NCBI GenBank assembly: GCA_964369685.1
Contig: CAYJFB010000008.1
Location: 1 to 64,000 of the forward strand
Length of the DNA: 64,000 nucleotides
Direction of reading: 5' to 3'
Source of the DNA: Avidesulfovibrio sp964369685
GTDB taxonomy: Bacteria; Desulfobacterota; Desulfovibrionia; Desulfovibrionales; Desulfovibrionaceae
Below the pieces are notes generated by a model. That model was given only the letters and a program-made list of their open reading frames with translations. It did no database searches and was not told the DNA's origin. Shown piece after piece: positions 54,567 to 63,687 of the stretch. Both the position numbers and the translations under genes were made by a program. The stretch's first letter is position 1, and each line of letters begins with the position of its first letter.

Positions 54567-54663
54567 TTCACGTTTTGCGTGCTCTGCAGGATCCAAATAT
54601 TCTGGGGAAGTTTCGCCTCGTAGGCATTATCTCCCCAGAAAAAATCACAATCTACATGGTCGT
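54567..54663 (-). repeat. 3' element, copy 6 (after the M16 peptidase gene)
   Basis: On the minus strand after the stop: AGATTGTGATTTTTTC, hairpin A arms CTGGGGA/TCCCCAG (54632-54638, 54602-54608) enclosing GATAATGCCTACGAGGCGAA, then GGATCCTGCAG. Loop sequence GATAAT..CC..CGAGG matches copy 2, and ATCCTGC matches copy 5. Hairpin B appears truncated. Confidence 0.6.
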
Positions 54664-57342
54664 TTAAGGATGTACAGTGATGATGTACGCGTTGTCAGGG
54701 GACAAATATTTTTTTACAACATCACGTATTCCTTCGGGAGTCACTTTTGCTGCGTGCTCCAGTTCTTTTTTTGCAAAATCAAGCGGACGATCTTCAATCA
54801 ACAGCGTTGCGGCTTCTGCAGAACGTGCTCCAAGACTTTGCATGGCACGATAATATTGATTTTCAAGCTGATTATAACCACGTTGCAAATCGGCCTTTGG
54901 TAACAGATTGTTATGCAAATCAGTAATAATTTCAACAAAGCCTGTTTTTGCTTGTTCCAACTGTTCAGGACTTGTACCTATATAAAAGGCCATATACCCT
55001 AAATCGTCACTTTGTGCGTTAAATACTGTAACAGTATAACCAAGGCCTTGTTCATCACGCAGTTTACTGAATAATGGACCGCCCATACCGTCCAAAGCAC
55101 TTTGTGTCATCTGCAAGGCCGGCGTGTCCGGACTGGTTTGCGGCGCAGTCTTAAACAATAACAACAAGTGTGCCTGTTGCCTGTCTTGCAATATGAGCTC
55201 CAGTGTTTTCTTTGTTGTCCATGTCGGCACTGGAATGTTTACTTTATGCTCTGTCGGCACAGGCAACGTTTTGGCGAAAGCCAATACAGTTTCCTTATCA
55301 AAATCACCAGAAACAGCAAGAACCCACGGTCTGACTTTTTGACGATCCCAAAACCCGCGAACTTGCTCACGCTTCATTTTTTCAAGACCGTCAATGCTGC
55401 CGAGACTTTCATAACCATATACCGAGTCAGGAAACAAAAAAGGAGACAATTTGCGAAACGCCAAACCCAACGGTTGATCTTCCACAGATTTGATGGTTGA
55501 TATTTGGCTTTGTTGTTCACGCAAAAAATCTTCCGTATTAAAAGCAGGCGCCTGAATGATCTCACTAAAAAGCGGTAACAATTCACCCATAAAACGCGTC
55601 GCCCCATCAAGTCCCACGCGGAATGTACGCCGAGTGCTCGCAGCACCAAAACCTGCGGCACGATCACTAAAAAAGCGTTGAATGGCTGCATTATCCAATG
55701 TTGCCGTTCCTGTTGCCAATGTGCTGGCGGTCAGTACAGCAAGCCCCTGCTCTTGGGGATTTAACAACGCTTCACCACCTGAAAAAACAAGCTCCATTGA
55801 AAAATACGGTCGTGTCGTGTCTGAAATAAAAACAACACTCCGTCCCTTTCCAAGATCTATACGTTCTGTGGTGCCTTTCATTACTTGCATATCTGACTGC
55901 TGTGTGGCTTCGGCCGGCCATTGTTCCTGTAAAACAGAAGCCAAGGTCGCAGCACGCGTTACAGACGTTGCGCTTTCAGGTTCCAAAGCCACAACCGCAA
56001 GCCGTGCGGGATTCAACCACTCTGTAATGACTTCTTCTATCGCCTGACCGTCAACTGCTTGTGCCGCCTGAACAGCATTCAGTTCACCCTGTTCTCCACC
56101 AAGGAAAAAGCTAAAATAACTCAAATTGGAAGCTAAAGAAGGTAACGTTTCTTTCGCTCGATAAAGTGAATCAACCAAATTTACTTTGGCACGCTCGCGT
56201 TCTTGTTCAGTAAACCGCGCGCCGTTGAGTTGTTGCAAATCTTTGCTCAATGCTTTCCAAAAAACATCCAAGTTCTTGGCGTCAAGCTCGGCCGTAATCA
56301 AAAAAATACCCACACGCTCAAAAGCAATGTTTGCAGCGCTGATTGAATCCACCAATTGGCGTTCATTTTTATACGTTCGATAAAGATAACCGGTTTCATC
56401 GCCACCAAGCATATACGCCAAAACATCCAGCGGTGTAGAATCAAAATCAGTAAAACCGGGAACAGGAAGCGTCAACGCCAAGTACACTTTATTCCAAGGG
56501 CCTGTTTGAACCGTCACGTTTGCTTGGCCTACATGCTGCTTTAATGAAGCGATATCAACAGGCTGAACCATCTTTAACGGTTGCTTGTTTGTGTATGCAC
56601 CAAAAAGACGTTCGGCTTCATCGAATACTTCAGCGGCATCAATGTCGCCGACGACAACCAGTTGCATATTGTTTGGTTGGTAATAGGTTTGGATATAGTC
56701 TTTAATATCCTGAACGGTAAAAGATTTTACTGTTTCTTCATAGCCGATAATAGGATGCCCATACGGTGTGCCTTGTAACAATGCTGTTTGTGCCAATTTA
56801 AAAAGGCGTCCGTGCGGGCTGTCTTCACCGCGTTGTAATTCGGCAAGCACGACCTGTTTTTCCGATTCCAACTCAACGGCATCAATTGTGGCATGAAAAG
56901 CCATATCTCGCACAACATCGATGCCAAGACGCCATTCTCTTGCCGGCAAATCCACAATATATTGTGTATAATCAAAGCCGGTTCCCGCGTTGAGATAACC
57001 ACCTGCCGCTTCAACAACACGACTGATTTCACCTTTTGGACGTGTCGTTGTGCCTTTAAAAACCATGTGTTCAAGCACATGACTGATGCCCGCTTGTTTT
57101 GGCGTTTCGTAAGCTGAACCGGCATGTACCATCAGCCGAGTCGAAACCATCGGAAAACGTCGATCGGTTTTGACAATGACTCGCAATCCGTTGGTAAGTT
57201 GAATCGTTTCAGTGTCTTTCATCATGATTTCGTTGTTTTGTCCTTCATTATCCGCAACGAACGTCATATTGCTCGTGGCCTGTGCCGTAGATGCATACAA
57301 ACATATGAAAAATAAAACACAACATGTGCTCCATAACCGCAT
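54664..57342 (-). CDS. secreted M16-family zinc peptidase (two-domain pitrilysin/PqqL type)
   Basis: An 892-residue protein. A signal peptide (CCVLFFICLYASTAQA) precedes the first M16 domain with inverted zinc motif HVLEHMVFKGT near residue 88 and the distal Glu in ELESEKQVVLAELQRGE. The second half is an inactive M16 repeat with a C-terminal VLLLFKTAPQTSPDTP-type segment. It should cut small peptides in the periplasm. It is followed by a 3' hairpin element and preceded by a DMT transporter gene 46 bp upstream. Confidence 0.9.
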   Translation of the reverse strand: MRLWSTCCVLFFICLYASTAQATSNMTFVADNEGQNNEIMMKDTETIQLTNGLRVIVKTDRRFPMVSTRLMVHAGSAYETPKQAGISHVLEHMVFKGTTTRPKGEISRVVEAAGGYLNAGTGFDYTQYIVDLPAREWRLGIDVVRDMAFHATIDAVELESEKQVVLAELQRGEDSPHGRLFKLAQTALLQGTPYGHPIIGYEETVKSFTVQDIKDYIQTYYQPNNMQLVVVGDIDAAEVFDEAERLFGAYTNKQPLKMVQPVDIASLKQHVGQANVTVQTGPWNKVYLALTLPVPGFTDFDSTPLDVLAYMLGGDETGYLYRTYKNERQLVDSISAANIAFERVGIFLITAELDAKNLDVFWKALSKDLQQLNGARFTEQERERAKVNLVDSLYRAKETLPSLASNLSYFSFFLGGEQGELNAVQAAQAVDGQAIEEVITEWLNPARLAVVALEPESATSVTRAATLASVLQEQWPAEATQQSDMQVMKGTTERIDLGKGRSVVFISDTTRPYFSMELVFSGGEALLNPQEQGLAVLTASTLATGTATLDNAAIQRFFSDRAAGFGAASTRRTFRVGLDGATRFMGELLPLFSEIIQAPAFNTEDFLREQQSQISTIKSVEDQPLGLAFRKLSPFLFPDSVYGYESLGSIDGLEKMKREQVRGFWDRQKVRPWVLAVSGDFDKETVLAFAKTLPVPTEHKVNIPVPTWTTKKTLELILQDRQQAHLLLLFKTAPQTSPDTPALQMTQSALDGMGGPLFSKLRDEQGLGYTVTVFNAQSDDLGYMAFYIGTSPEQLEQAKTGFVEIITDLHNNLLPKADLQRGYNQLENQYYRAMQSLGARSAEAATLLIEDRPLDFAKKELEHAAKVTPEGIRDVVKKYLSPDNAYIITVHP

Positions 57343-57388
57343 AATATGTATCTCCTTTTTATCTTGTACTGAGGTCTATAAAAACGTT

Positions 57389-58315
57389 CTATGGTTTTGG
57401 GACGGCCTTTACTGATGCCGTATTTTCAAATGCGGCATAAACAACACCCAATAACACAAAAGCTCCGCCAAGAAGTTGATTAAGCGTGAGCTTTTCACCC
57501 AAAAAGACTGCGGCTTCCAATGTGCTGAAAAGCGGCATGGTATAAAAAATCAATCCTGCACGCATAGTACCGATGCGTGTCAGCGCAATCCCCCAACCAA
57601 CAAAAGCAAAAATTGATTGAAAAATACCCATATAAACAATAGCCAATATATTCTGTGTCGTAAATACAGACACATTCAAAAAGCTCATTTCCCACAACGC
57701 AAAAGGCGTCAGAAAAAATAGCCCTATCATAATACTGAGTTGTAAAAAGACAAGATTAGAAATATTGACAGGCTTAAAAGCCATGAGCGTTGAATATAAA
57801 GCAAAAGTAATCGCTGACAAAAGCATCCAAAAATCACCGACAACAAATTGAAACTGTGTAAAAGTACTTATTGTACCGTTCGACAGTAAAATAAGAATGC
57901 CAAAGAAAGCCCCGCTTAAACCAAATATTTGTCTGAATGTTGTGTGTGCGTTAAGAAGAATGACAGAAAAGAGCGCCATAAAAATCGGTCCCGTAGTCCC
58001 GATAAGCGCCATATCAATGGCCGAAGCGGTTTCAGCTGCTTTATAAACCATGCTATTAAAAATAGCTATACCAAAAAGTCCTTGTAAAAAAACGAATCCC
58101 CATTCACGTTTTGAGAGTTTTACTTGTTGAAACAGTTCCTTCAAAGTGAAAGGCAATAAAACAATAAACGCCACAAACCAACGGCTGAAAGAAATCACTG
58201 TCGGTGGTATCTCTCCTGCCAAAACGCTTGCAATAATGACATTAAAACTCCAAAAAAACACCGCAACAAGAGCGATAAGATAACCATTTTTTTTTACACT
58301 GTCTTGTAGAGTCAT
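57389..58315 (-). CDS. EamA/DMT-superfamily permease
   Basis: A 308-residue inner-membrane protein with ten helices in two EamA repeats. WSFNVIIASVLAGEIPPTVISFSRW begins repeat 1, and MVYKAAETASAIDMALIGTTGPIF plus LIFYTMPLFSTLEAAVFLGEKLT are family marks. Such carriers export metabolites or amino acids. The substrate is unknown. The ATG at 58315 is favoured by GAGG upstream; the longer version adds 13 residues. Confidence 0.85.
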   Translation of the reverse strand: MTLQDSVKKNGYLIALVAVFFWSFNVIIASVLAGEIPPTVISFSRWFVAFIVLLPFTLKELFQQVKLSKREWGFVFLQGLFGIAIFNSMVYKAAETASAIDMALIGTTGPIFMALFSVILLNAHTTFRQIFGLSGAFFGILILLSNGTISTFTQFQFVVGDFWMLLSAITFALYSTLMAFKPVNISNLVFLQLSIMIGLFFLTPFALWEMSFLNVSVFTTQNILAIVYMGIFQSIFAFVGWGIALTRIGTMRAGLIFYTMPLFSTLEAAVFLGEKLTLNQLLGGAFVLLGVVYAAFENTASVKAVPKP

Positions 58316-58639
58316 AAAAGCCTCGTCAGATAAAAAGATTGTAACAAAAAACACTCATGGCGTTTTAAACAACAAAGGAATGCCTTATGCGGTGTAAATC
58401 GCTTGAGGGAAGATCCTTGATGTTACATATTTTTATCCTTCAGTGGCAACGTTATTATTGAAAAAAATCATTAAACCAACGTATTATTTTTTAACTGAAG
58501 ATATAAATTGAACGTGTCACAGTCACACTCTTTTCAAAGATCATTTTGAAATTCTTTACAGTGATAGAGAGATTGCGTATTCTTTGCAAAGTACAAATTG
58601 TATATCAATCAATAAAGATCAACCTCAAGGAGTCCTGAT
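58316..58639. other. divergent intergenic region before the DUF362 gene
   Basis: About 320 AT-rich bases between divergent genes, presumably with promoters for both. No hairpin, gene or clear operator was recognised. Confidence 0.5.
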
Positions 58640-59758
58640 ATGGGCAAATCTTCAGTATATTTTACAGATATGCGATGTAAAGTGGGCACAAGCCTACAAA
58701 CAAAACTCGAAAAATTGATCCGCAAAGCCGGTATTGAGACCATTTCCATGGATGGCAAATATGTGGCAATCAAAATTCACTTCGGTGAACCTGGCAATCT
58801 TTCTTTTTTGCGTCCAAACTTTGCAAAAACAGTCGTTGACATTGTAAAAAGTCAACACGGCATGCCCTTTTTGACAGACTGTAACACCCTCTATGTTGGA
58901 CGCCGTAAAGACGCACTCGAACACATCACGTCTGCCTATGAAAACGGTTATTCGCCCTTTTCTACAGGCTGCCATATTTTGATTGGCGACGGTCTTAAAG
59001 GTACAGATGATGTTGATGTGCCGTTACAAAACACAACCTATTGTAAAAGTGCAAAAATCGGCCGTGCTGTGATGGATGCCGATATTGTGATTTCATTGAA
59101 CCATTTTAAGGGGCATGAAATGACAGGTTTTGGCGGAGCCATTAAAAACCTTGGTATGGGATGCGGCAGCCGTGCGGGAAAAATGGCTATGCATTGCGAC
59201 GGCAAACCCACTGTCAATGAAGATAAATGTCGTAGTTGCAGTGTGTGTATGAAATTCTGTGCACATGAAGCCATTGCTTTTACCGAACAAAAAAAAGCAA
59301 ACATCAATCATGAACGCTGTGTCGGTTGCGGACGTTGCATCGGCAGTTGTAATTTCGACGCCATAGCAAGCCCCTTTGATGCCAACAGCGACAGCCTCAA
59401 CTGTCGTATGGCAGAATACGCTTTGGCTGTTATTGCGGGACGCCCACATTTTCATATCAGCATCGTGAACCAAGTTTCACCCTATTGTGATTGTCATAGC
59501 GAAAACGACGCCGCCGTTGTGCCCGACATAGGGATGTTTGCTTCTTTTGATCCCGTGGCTTTGGATAAAGCGTGTATTGATGCCGTCAATGCCGCGCCTG
59601 CCATCGGATCAAGCATCATGCATGATTGCGGTTGCGCACACGGTCAACAAGGTGACCACTTTAAAGCGATTCACCCCACAACCAACTGGCGCAGTCAAAT
59701 CGCCCATGCTGAACAAATAGGCCTCGGCAACGGCGACTACGAACTCATTACATTATAA
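58640..59758 (+). CDS. DUF362 protein with two [4Fe-4S] clusters
   Basis: A 372-residue protein. The DUF362 domain has KIHFGEPGNLSFLRP, LTDCNTLYVGRRKDALEH, ADIVISLNHFKGHEMTGFGG and AIKNLGMGCGSRAGKMAMH. A ferredoxin segment at about 195-240 has CRSCSVCMKFC and CVGCGRCIGSC, two full cluster motifs. Family members are abundant in anaerobes and thought to move electrons; a partner is unknown. GGAG precedes the ATG. Confidence 0.88.
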   Translation: MGKSSVYFTDMRCKVGTSLQTKLEKLIRKAGIETISMDGKYVAIKIHFGEPGNLSFLRPNFAKTVVDIVKSQHGMPFLTDCNTLYVGRRKDALEHITSAYENGYSPFSTGCHILIGDGLKGTDDVDVPLQNTTYCKSAKIGRAVMDADIVISLNHFKGHEMTGFGGAIKNLGMGCGSRAGKMAMHCDGKPTVNEDKCRSCSVCMKFCAHEAIAFTEQKKANINHERCVGCGRCIGSCNFDAIASPFDANSDSLNCRMAEYALAVIAGRPHFHISIVNQVSPYCDCHSENDAAVVPDIGMFASFDPVALDKACIDAVNAAPAIGSSIMHDCGCAHGQQGDHFKAIHPTTNWRSQIAHAEQIGLGNGDYELITL

Positions 59759-59800
59759 ATGATGCTTTTTGCTCTTTTTGAAAAGACACTATAGATCAAG

Positions 59801-59835
59801 AAAAGAGACAAGCCCTATAAACCTTGTCTCTTTTT
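59801..59835 (+). terminator. intrinsic terminator after the DUF362 gene
   Basis: AAAAGAGACAAG (59801-59812) and CTTGTCTCTTTT (59823-59834) form a perfect 12-bp stem with a 10-base loop, ending in T residues. Confidence 0.85.
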
Positions 59836-59883
59836 CAAAAAATAAACAATAATAAACCATTTCGTATGATAAGGAAAGGTCTT

Positions 59884-62637
59884 ATGCAGCCTGTTTTGCA
59901 ACGCCATGCAACGGTCATCACCTGTCATGCCCAGGCTGATTGGGACGCTTTTGCATCCATGATTGGCTTATCAGAGCTCTATCCTGATGCAGTGATGATT
60001 TATCCGGGCAGCATTGAACACTCATTATCACAATTTTATCAGGAAACAGCGATACATCTGTTTCATTTTGTTTCTTTAAAAGAGTTGGATTTTGATGCGG
60101 TAGAATGTGTTGTCATTGCCGATACCCGTCAAAAAAATCGATTGCGTCATATATGGCCGTTGCTTGAACGCTATGAAACGACAACAAACGATACCGGACA
60201 AAGCAGCATCTCAGCAAAACCATATGAACTGCACATTTGGGATCATCACCCCGAAGCCGATCCCAATCTGGTACCTACATTCAGTTGTATTGATGAACGT
60301 ATCGGTTCGACTTGTACGTTGGTTTGTCAAGCATTTGAGGCGCGGCAACAAAAAATAAATTGTTTTGTGGCAACCATTCTTGGTGTCGGCTTGTATGCCG
60401 ATACAGGCAATTTAAGTTATGTATCCACTTCTTATGCCGATTTTATGGCTGCTGCCAAGCTTTTTACTCAAGGTATGGATCTTTCCACGGTTACCGAACT
60501 TGTGCAACACACTATGACCGCACGTCATATCCGTTTACTCAACGCCATGCTCGATAACTTGCGTGCTCGTGACATCGGCTCCGGAAAACTTTTGATCACA
60601 CAAGTTGATATGGATGTTTTTGTTAATGATTTTGCAGTATTATCGCAAAAATTTATGGAGATGGAGAACGGAGACGTCCTTTTTGCTTTGGGGAATGTAG
60701 ATGATAAAATTATTGTTGTCGGTCGCAGTCGGATTGACACAATCAATGTCGGCTTCGTGTGTAAACAGTTGGGTGGTGGCGGACACGCCCATGCCGCATC
60801 CGCATCAGTAAAAAACATGCCGCTGGCAGAATTAACCGAAACCATTCTGCGCTTGGTATACATCCAAGTGGCACCCGGAAAACGTGCAGAAAGCATCATG
60901 TCGTCCCCACCTATCGGCATTGAAGAACATAAAAGCACCGCTGACGCCGAACAACTCATGACCCGTTATGGCTTAAAAGCCGTTCCTGTCTTCAAAACAG
61001 ACACACACTGTGCCGTAGGGTATCTGGAAGCACAAACTGCCGCACTGGCAATGGCTCATAATCTTGGCAATCTGCCTGTGACCGTATATATGCAACGTAA
61101 GATGCGAACGGTCTCACTCAAGAGTGATTTACAACAACTCGTTGATATTATTGTCGGCTATCGACAGCGTATTGTGCCTGTTGTTGAAGATGAAAAAACA
61201 TTGGGTGTTGTGACACGAACAGATTTAATCACTTTATTTGCCGAAGATCCCGAACGTTTACCCTTAAAATCCGCCCACAGTAAAGAACGTGAGTTAGGTA
61301 AACTCTTGCGTGCGCGTCTGCCTCAAAATTTGTTGAATGTGTTGTTACTGGCCGGCAAACTGGGGGAAGAATTACACTATGGTGTTTTTGCTGTCGGTGG
61401 CTTTGTGCGTGATATTTTACTCAACCGTCCGAGCAGTGAATGTGATGATGTGGATTTGGTTGTGGAGGGCAACGCCATCATGTTTGCACAAAAATTGGCT
61501 GTCAAACTTGGTGGCCGAGTGTACCAACATCCGGCTTTTTTAACCGCTTTAATCATTTATCATGACAGAAACGGTCTTGAACAACGCCTTGATATCGCCA
61601 CAGCACGCCTTGAATATTACCCATACCCTGCGGCCTTACCGAGTGTAGAGCTTTCGTCTCTCAAAATGGATTTGTTTCGCCGTGATTTTACCATGAATGC
61701 CATGGCCATACGACTCAATAACGGTGCATTTGGTAGGCTTGTTGATTACTTTGGCGGTCAAGATGACATCCGTCGCCGTGTGGTGCGCGTATTGCATGCG
61801 TTGAGTTTTGTTGAAGATCCCACACGCATTTTGCGTGCCGTTCGTTTTGAACAGCGTTATGGCTTTCGTTTAAGCGGACAATGCGAAAAATTGATTAAAA
61901 ATGTTATTCATTTAGATTTGATGACAAAAATTTCAGGAGGACGTTTTTTTCATGAACTACAGCTCATTTTTCATGAACAAATGCCTCATGCCAGTTTAAT
62001 TCGCTTACATAAGCTGGGGGTATTAGAGGCCTTTGATCCGCTTTTTACGCTCACTGCTTCACGCATTGAACGGCTTGAACGGCTACGTGAAATCCGAGAC
62101 TGGTATAAATTTCTTTATTTAGAGGAGCAACCCAATCTGACTCTGTTATATTTGTTGGTACTCTTCAGTGGATTGAAACCGAATCAAATCACAATACCGC
62201 TTCAAAACTTGGCTCTGCCGCCGGCAATACACAAACAATTTTTACGTCTTCGTACACAGTTACATCCCATATTACACAAATTGATGAGTAAGCGCGTGGA
62301 AAAGGTCAGCTATGTGTGTTCAGTTCTCACATCCATACCTATTGAAGGCTTATTATACCTTATGGCCAAAACACACTCTGAAGATTGTCGACGTCTTTTA
62401 TCGGAATATACGCGTTCATGGCGTTTTATCCAGTTGGAAATATCAGGCCAAGACCTACTGAGCGAAGGTCTTCCTCAAGGTCCAAAAATCGGCTGTATTT
62501 TACAAGAAATATTGGAAGCAAAACGCGATGGTTTGGTTATTTCACACGAAGAAGAAATGCGTATGGCTCGCGATCTCATTGTCCGTTCGCCTCTTGACGC
62601 TCAATCTAACCAATCAACAAAGCCTTCTGCCGTGTGA
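59884..62637 (+). CDS. DHH-CBS-tRNA nucleotidyltransferase/poly(A) polymerase fusion
   Basis: A 917-residue protein. Residues 1-310 are a DHH/DHHA1 phosphoesterase (HAQADWDAFASMIGL, HIWDHHPEAD, LGGGGHAHAASASV). Residues ~325-450 hold two CBS domains. The C-terminal half is a class II nucleotidyltransferase, with FAVGGFVRDILL near 505, the DxD in CDDVDLVVEG and RRDFTMNAMAIRL. This architecture is known in deltaproteobacteria and related phyla, with A- or CC-adding activity. The ATG at 59884 has AAGGAAAGG upstream. It ends inside the opposing carbonic anhydrase gene (37-base overlap). Confidence 0.9.
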   Translation: MQPVLQRHATVITCHAQADWDAFASMIGLSELYPDAVMIYPGSIEHSLSQFYQETAIHLFHFVSLKELDFDAVECVVIADTRQKNRLRHIWPLLERYETTTNDTGQSSISAKPYELHIWDHHPEADPNLVPTFSCIDERIGSTCTLVCQAFEARQQKINCFVATILGVGLYADTGNLSYVSTSYADFMAAAKLFTQGMDLSTVTELVQHTMTARHIRLLNAMLDNLRARDIGSGKLLITQVDMDVFVNDFAVLSQKFMEMENGDVLFALGNVDDKIIVVGRSRIDTINVGFVCKQLGGGGHAHAASASVKNMPLAELTETILRLVYIQVAPGKRAESIMSSPPIGIEEHKSTADAEQLMTRYGLKAVPVFKTDTHCAVGYLEAQTAALAMAHNLGNLPVTVYMQRKMRTVSLKSDLQQLVDIIVGYRQRIVPVVEDEKTLGVVTRTDLITLFAEDPERLPLKSAHSKERELGKLLRARLPQNLLNVLLLAGKLGEELHYGVFAVGGFVRDILLNRPSSECDDVDLVVEGNAIMFAQKLAVKLGGRVYQHPAFLTALIIYHDRNGLEQRLDIATARLEYYPYPAALPSVELSSLKMDLFRRDFTMNAMAIRLNNGAFGRLVDYFGGQDDIRRRVVRVLHALSFVEDPTRILRAVRFEQRYGFRLSGQCEKLIKNVIHLDLMTKISGGRFFHELQLIFHEQMPHASLIRLHKLGVLEAFDPLFTLTASRIERLERLREIRDWYKFLYLEEQPNLTLLYLLVLFSGLKPNQITIPLQNLALPPAIHKQFLRLRTQLHPILHKLMSKRVEKVSYVCSVLTSIPIEGLLYLMAKTHSEDCRRLLSEYTRSWRFIQLEISGQDLLSEGLPQGPKIGCILQEILEAKRDGLVISHEEEMRMARDLIVRSPLDAQSNQSTKPSAV

Positions 62638-63236
62638 TACAGGCAACCGACAACCATCAAACTCTGTTGTTCAATGCCTTGACGAATGACCGGAACTTTT
62701 TGTGACAATGTTTTTACACTTTGTTTGATATGGTCAATTGTAATTTGATCTTTTACTTGTTCAGTAAAAGTCAAAGGACTTGTGATCGGTGCGAGTTCTC
62801 TTTTTTTATTAACAAGTTTGATCAATGATCCCAATGTCGCTTGCAGGTGTCCGTCAATAGTGGTGTCTGAACAAACTGCATCCACAGCACCGCAACAAGT
62901 GTGTCCCATAATAACAACCAAGGGCGCATTGAGGCAACGAACACCATACTCGATACTGCCAAGGGTGCCTTCACCCAAGCCGTTTCCTGCCACGCGCACC
63001 ACAAACAAATCACCGATACCTTGATCAAAAACAATTTCAACGGGAATACGCGAATCAGAACATGTCAAAACGACAGCTTTGGGCGATTGACCGTCACGCA
63101 CAGTCTCAAAACGACGTTGAGCATCTCGATTGGGATGAATCATCCTTTCTTTATGAAAACGAATATTTCCGGCACGCAAATCTTCAAGGCATTGCGCAGG
63201 CAACAAACAAGAATCACCAAAAAACTGTTGTTCCAT
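62601..63236 (-). CDS. beta-class carbonic anhydrase
   Basis: A 211-residue enzyme. The zinc ligands are Cys and Asp/Arg dyad in VLTCSDSRIPVE near residue 58 and His/Cys in VIMGHTCCGAVDA near 110. FVVRVAGNGLGEGTLGSIEYGV matches the family. It interconverts CO2 and bicarbonate. GGAG lies before the ATG. The 3' end overlaps the convergent nucleotidyltransferase fusion. Confidence 0.92.
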   Translation of the reverse strand: MEQQFFGDSCLLPAQCLEDLRAGNIRFHKERMIHPNRDAQRRFETVRDGQSPKAVVLTCSDSRIPVEIVFDQGIGDLFVVRVAGNGLGEGTLGSIEYGVRCLNAPLVVIMGHTCCGAVDAVCSDTTIDGHLQATLGSLIKLVNKKRELAPITSPLTFTEQVKDQITIDHIKQSVKTLSQKVPVIRQGIEQQSLMVVGCLYHTAEGFVDWLD

Positions 63237-63687
63237 TCAATATACTCCAAAAAAAGATGATGGGATTTTTTATATAACAACGGACGTTTTTCTTCTTTGC
63301 GATACTGAACAAGATACATCGACAAAGAAGACTCTCATCAAACGCAAGCTCAGTGATATTGTAAACACACTCTATAAATAACGCAGGTTTCATTGAAGCA
63401 CAAGAGTCTTTAAAGAAGGGGTATAAATTATATAAAAATCTATTTCAAAAAACTGTTCAAAAAATAAAATAGGGTCATGACTAGTTAAGGGGATATAAAT
63501 CATGCTAAAAGCGAGTTATGCCCCATACAATATATACAAGAATTCCATCCATTCTGATTCAATATATTGATGCATAAAAACCACTTAAGAGACAACAAAA
63601 GCCACCCCTTGAAAAAGGATGGCTCTTGTTACCCGGAAGAAAAAACACTCAATCAATGTGCAGCATTAAAGTAGCTGTTGTGTTTTA
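63237..63687. other. intergenic region between the carbonic anhydrase and flagellin genes
   Basis: About 450 bases with the flagellin terminator at 63594-63624. A 22-codon plus-strand frame at 63502-63570 has AAGGGG upstream but no other support. The rest is AT-rich and featureless. Confidence 0.55.
63594..63624 (-). terminator. intrinsic terminator after flagellin
   Basis: On the minus strand AGCCATCC and GGGTGGCT (one G-T pair) form an 8-bp stem followed by TTTTGTT. Confidence 0.7.

Noticed and set aside
63502..63570. 22-codon frame after AAGGGG
   Set aside because: Too short; the spacing of 10 bases is long and no homologue can be judged.
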